Of a stretch of DNA of 42,930 nt, positions 12,101 through 18,100 are shown one piece after another. The stretch's first letter is position 1. The number at the start of each line of letters is the position of its first letter. Source of the DNA: Allochromatium humboldtianum (GTDB lineage Bacteria; Pseudomonadota; Gammaproteobacteria; Chromatiales; Chromatiaceae); NCBI RefSeq assembly GCF_013385175.1, contig NZ_JABZEO010000021.1, positions 1 through 42,930 of the forward strand, read 5' to 3'. A program made the position numbers and the translations under genes. The notes under the pieces were generated by a model. That model was not told the origin of the DNA and searched no databases. It saw only the letters and a program-made list of their open reading frames with translations.

Positions 12101-15100
12101 GTGTTCGTCGGCTACCACGCCGATCTCGCCCCAATAGCCCCAGTCGATGACCCGTGTGGGCAGTCCCAGGGCGTCCAGCGCCCAGCGCGCGTAGCTGTCC
12201 AGGAAGAGGCTCCCCGCCGCGTAGTTGCCTTGACCCGCCGCCGTGAGGAAGGCATTGATCGACGAGAAGGCGAGCAGCCAACCGGCTCCGGACCGGCGCG
12301 CCGCGTGCGCGAGGTTCACCATCCCCTCGACCTTGGGATCCAGCGCGGCCAGGAAATCCTCTTCCCGCATCCGTGCCAGCCAGCGATCGCGCAGGACGAG
12401 CGCCGAATGCACGACGCCGTCGATCCGGCCCCAGCGCTCCCGTACCACACTGAAGGCGGCCTTGATCTCCGCCGCGTCGGCGATATCCGCACGCAGATAG
12501 AGCGCCTCGCCGCCGAGTTCGGCGAGGGTTACGAGCTGGTGCTCGATCTCCCGGTCCGCCGGTCGCCGTCCGAGCAGGGCGATCCGGGCGTGATACTCGC
12601 TCGCCAGATGACGGGCGAGCGCGTAACCAATCCCACCGGCACCGCCCGCGATCAGATAGACGCCGCGCTCGCGAAAGGCGCGGCGCCCCGCAGGTGCCGG
12701 CTCGATCGGTCGCAGCACCTGCTCGTAACGCCGTCCGGCCCGCCAGGCCACCCGTGTGTTCCCGACCTGGGGCGGTTCGGAGAAGACGGCGGCCAGGGAG
12801 GCCTCGACACTCGCTTCCGAATCCTCTTCCAGGTCGACGCCGAGGGTGACGAGGTCCGGGTTCTCGTTCCGAACCGAGCCGAACAGACCGACGACCGCCG
12901 CGAACGCAGGGTCGCCCCGATCCTGGTCGACCACTGTCCAGATGTTTCGCGTGACCAGGATCAGACGCAGCGGTGCTTCCCAGGCCCCCCGAGACTGCAA
13001 CGCCCGGATCAGTCTGAACATGGCCAGCACGCCGGTCTCCTTGGCGTGGCGGATCGCCTCCAGTGCGCCGGGCCGCTCGCCCGGCTCCGGGTGCAGGGAC
13101 CAGAGGATGGCGCCCGGATTCGGCAGCTCCGCGATCACCCTGGACATGGCCCCTGGATCCCGCACGTCGACCGTCCAGACGGTTTCGGACAGTCGTCCGC
13201 TCTCCCGGCCCAACCTCAGTTCGTACAGCTCGTCGAGCCGGCCCGACAGCCGCCTTTCAAACGAATGTTGCGCGTTGCTGACCAGCCAGACGACGCCGGA
13301 CGGCAGGTCCGTTCTCTGCCCGGCCGGCACCCGCTCGACCCAGACGGGTTCGAGGTACAGACCGTTCGGCTCCCGGACCAGCGGATCCTCGACCGACGGT
13401 TCCTTGGCCGAGACTCGGGCTCCGACCGACTCGCGCGTGGTATAGCCGGTCAAGCGCACACACGGGAGTCCATCGGGATCGAGCAGGTCGATCTCCGCGC
13501 CCAGAGCGAGATCCCCGCGCACATGCACCCACATCTCGGGCTGGAGTGGGGCCAGGAGCCGGACCTGCTCGACACCGAACGGAAGACGCGGCGGGGCGAC
13601 CTCGCCAGACGACCAGAGCAGTCCGGCGGCCGCCTGCAGTGCGCCGTCGAGCAGACTCGAATGCAGGATCGACTCCGCCCAGTCGTGCTCGCCGTCGGCC
13701 GGGAGGCGCAGGTGCGCCAGTGATTCGCCGGCGCCCAGCCAGAGGTCGGTCAGGCACCGGAAATAGGCTCCATAGTCGACCCCGGAGCGCTCACACCAGT
13801 CGTAGAAGGCCGCCCCATCGATGTGCTCGGACAGGCGCGCGCGCAACCCGGCCAGATCGACGCGCTCGGCTTCCGGAGTCTCGCCCGCGACACGCCATTC
13901 ACCGCGCGCGAGCTCGACACCCGATGCCCCAGCCCGCGTGATCGAGAAGCGAAAACCGGCCTCGGTGGGAGCGGACGCGACCCTTAGCTCGCCACCGTTC
14001 TCGAACGGACGCAGCCAGGTCACCGAGCGTAGCTCGACCCCGGCCTGCAGCCGGCGCGACCGGACGGCCCGCAGCACCAGTTCGAGATAGCCGACCCCCG
14101 GCAGGATGGGGCGGCCCTGTACCCGATGATGGGCCAGGAGCGGCTCGTCGGCCCGAAAATGGCGCGAAAACGTCCAGCCGTCACCTGTCGCCGCGACCGG
14201 TTCCAGCCGGATCGCCTCCGGTCCATCCCCGCTGCCGTACCAGAAGGGACGCAGGTCGAAGGGATAACCGGGCATGGAACAGCGCCGGGGAGATTCCGCG
14301 TCGTGCAGCGCCTCCCAATCCGGATCCAGGCCGCGCGTGTAGTCACGAGCGATCTCCAGGAGTGCGAGACGATACGACTCTCCGGTAGACCGTCTCAGAT
14401 CCTCCAGCCGCCGGGCGAGCCTCTGAGCGCCAAGTCGCCTGTCCTCGGCCGCGAGACGGTCTTCGACCTGGGCGATGTAGCCCTGGGGGCTGTCACCCCC
14501 GACGACGCGATCGACCAGTTCACGGAACTCGTCCATGGACGCGGCGACGAAGGCGCACCGCTTGCGGAAGTGGCTCCGGCCCAGGTTCAGCGTCCGGCTG
14601 ACGGCTTGCAGGGTCGTGGCGCGTCCGTCAGACGTCGTCAGCCAGTGGCTCAGATCCGCGAGACGTCGCTGGAGCGCTCGATCGGTCTTCGCCGAGAGCG
14701 TCAGCAGATAGGCCGGCTTGTCGCGACCGGCGACCGGCGGCAGGCGCGGGGCTTCCTCGATCAGGACATGGGCGTTGGTTCCGCTGAACCCGAAGGCGCT
14801 GACCGCTGCGCGCCGCGGCCGGTCGGGTCGCGACCTCCAGGGCCGCGCCTCGCGCGTCAGCCGGAACGGCGTGCCGGCCAGCTCGAGCTTGGGATTCACC
14901 AGGCCGCCGTGAATGCTCGGCGGGATCTCGTCGTGCTCGAGGGCCAGGACCAGCTTGATCAGCCCGGCGACACCGGCCGCCGAGAGCGCGTGACCGATGT
15001 TCGTCTTCACCGAGCCGAGTCCGCAATAGTCCGAAGCGTTCGTGAAATGCCGGAACGCATCGGTCAGCGCCTGGACCTCGATGGGATCGCCCAAGCGGGT

Positions 15101-18100
15101 GCCGGTGCCGTGACATTCGATGTAGTCGATCGTTTCGGGGTCGATCCCGGCCTGTTCATAGACCGCGACCTCGAGCGCCGTCTGCGAGGGGGCGCTCGGG
15201 GCCGTGATGCCGTTGGTCTTGCCGTCCTGGTTGACGCCCGATCCACGGATGACGGCCCGGATGGGATCGCCGTCGCGAATCGCTTCGTCGAGACGCTTCA
15301 GCACGACGACGCCCACGCCTTCGGAGGGAACGATGCCGTCGGCGTCCGCGGCAAAGGTCCGGCAGCGCCCGTCCGCCGACAGCATTCCCGCCTTGCTCGC
15401 CCAGACGTGGAACCTGGGTGTGCTGAGAACTGTGACGCCGCCGGCCAGCGCCAGATCGCAACTGCCGGCGCGCAGGCTCTCGCAAGCGGTGTGGACGGCC
15501 ACCAGCGACGAGGAGCAGGCGGTGTCGATCGTCAGACAGGGGCCTCTCAGGTTCAGGTGATAGGCGAGACGCGCCGCCAGGATCGCGCCGGCGTTGCCGG
15601 TGAAGGACTGAGCCTCACCCCAGTCGTCGCCCTCGCGCAGGCGGAATTCGTAATCGCCATTGACACAGCCGGCGAAGACCCCGCAGCGGCTCCCATCGAG
15701 CGTCCGGTCGGAATAGCCGGCGTCCTCGAGCGCATGCCAGCTCTCCATCAGGAACAGCCGCTGCTGCGGATCCATGAGGTCGGCATCGCGGGGCGAGAAA
15801 TTGAAGAAATAGGGATCGAATCCGGCCGCATCGCGCAGGAAGCCGCCCCATTTGCCGTAGCTTCGCGCCGGTGCCCGGCGGTCCTCGCTGAAGAACCCCT
15901 CCAGGGGCCAGCGTGAGTGCGGCACTTCGCGAATGCAGTCCCGGCCGTTCTTCAGGTTCGACCAGAACTCCCCGGCGTCGGCGGCCTCCGGATACTGGCA
16001 GGCGAGACCGATGATCGCGATCGGCGTGGCGGTATTCCCGAACAGCCCATCGGTCTCGAACCGAGGATCGGTCCCAAGCCGCGGATCGGTCGGCTCACCG
16101 GATTCGATCGCGCCGGACTCGGCGTCCGTCCGGTCCTGTTCCGACGGCTCGACCGGAGACGCCTCACCGGCGAGTGAGACGCCCGCCCGCTCCATCAGGG
16201 TGTGCAGGTGCTGGCCGAGCCGCCGCACCGTGGCGAAGTTGAAGAGATCCGTGGAACGCATCGGCACCGGCAGACCGGCGTTGAGCGTCTCCGCGATCTC
16301 GACCGCGAGGATCGAATCCACGCCGAGACTCTCGAAGGTGTCGTCGATGGAGAATTCCGACTCGCTTTGCAGCGTGCGCCGGACGACCGCGACGATCCGT
16401 TGTTCGAGCACCTCGATATCGGACGACGGCGCGGGCCTGGGAGCCCGGTTGCCCGTAGCACTCGCCTGGCCCGCGCCGGACGGCTGGACCGGCGACTGTC
16501 TCGGGGCGGCGACCTCCGGGACCGGATCGGCGGCGGTCGCTTCCGGGGCGAGCTCGCCGAGGATCACCGCCTGGAACATCCGGCGTTCGAGATCGCTCGA
16601 CCGCCCGAGGACACGCGCCTCGCCAAAGCCTTCCTCACGCAGCATCTGTCGCCACTGCTCGACGCTCAGGTGCGGGGCATTCGGCAGGCGACGCTCGGCG
16701 TCCTCGATCTGCCACCAGCCTTCGAGCAGGCCGTAGGTGAGACCGTTGAAGATCCGGGCCTCGATCGCCTCGACCAGCACCAGGAGTCCGCGCGGCTTCA
16801 GGAGGTTCCGGATCGTCCCGAGCGAACGCTGAAGACGGCGCGTGGTGTGCAGCACGTTGGCGCCGATGACGATCTCGAAACCCTGCCGCTCGAACCCTTG
16901 GGCGACGCCGTCCTGTTCGAGATCCAGCCGCCGGAACTCCAGGCGCGGCAAGAGCGGCCGCAACCGCGACTGACCGAACCGCATGAAGCCGGCCGCCACA
17001 TCCGAATAGACGTACTCGACCCGGTCGCCGAACTCCGCTAGGGCCGTGGCGACCTCGAGCGTGGTCGCGCCCGAGCCGGCGCCCACCTCGAGCACCCGGA
17101 TCGGGCCGTGCGCGGCATCGCGACGCTGCAACAGACGGCGGACGGCTTCCCGGACGACCGCCGCCGTCAGCCGGTTGAAGTGGTCCATCAACGGGGTGCC
17201 CTGATAGATCTGGGCGATGGCCTCGACCGACCCCTGGGGAAAGAGCACCTCGGTTGCCGGCAGACGTCGCGAGATCACGTCCGGCAGGGCCTCGATACAG
17301 CGCCAGGCGAACCGGCCATGCGGCGCGAGTCCGGGATGGTCGCGACAGAACGCCGCCTTGACCTCATCCAGATCGTTCAGCTCCCGGACGGTCTGGGGCC
17401 GGGCCACGACCTCGGTGGCGACCAGACCGCCGTCGCGCTCTTCGAGGATTCCGCCCTGAGTCAGGAAACCGACCAGCAGGTCACAGAGCCGCGCATACCC
17501 AGGCGCTACTTCGAGCAGGGCGCGCAGATCGGCGACCGACAGGGATTCGCCCGGTTCGCGCAACCGGCCCCGCGCCTGAAGCAGCCTCAGGACGATCAGA
17601 CGACCGATCCGCTCGATGTCCTCGAAGCCTTCGCCGTCGCGGGCCACCCGCGCCGGGTCGAGTGCCGCTGAGACATCGACGGCGTCCGCGATGGCGTCGA
17701 TCTCCGGGGAACCAACCGCCGACCGGGCGGCCAGGGGGCGCAGCCAGTAACGGCGCCGCTCGAAGGCATGGGGCGGCAGCGGCGCTCGACGCCCGGCGTG
17801 CGTCGGCTCGGATCGCCCATCGCCGAAGCCTTCCGGCGCATATTCCTCCAGAACGACGTGGGCGTTGGATCCGGAAAAGCCAAAGGAACTCACGCCTGCC
17901 CGGCGCGGAATCTCCAGGCCGGAGCCGTCGCGAAGCCGGCGCCAGGGCCGGTTGTCGTCGACGATGAAGAAGGGACTCCGGGCCAGATCGATGTTCGGGT
18001 TGCAGGTCGCGAAATGCAGGTTGCCCGGAATCTCGCCGTGACGCATCGCCAGCAGCACCTTGATCAGGCCGGCGAGGCCCGCCGCCGCCTCAAGATGGCC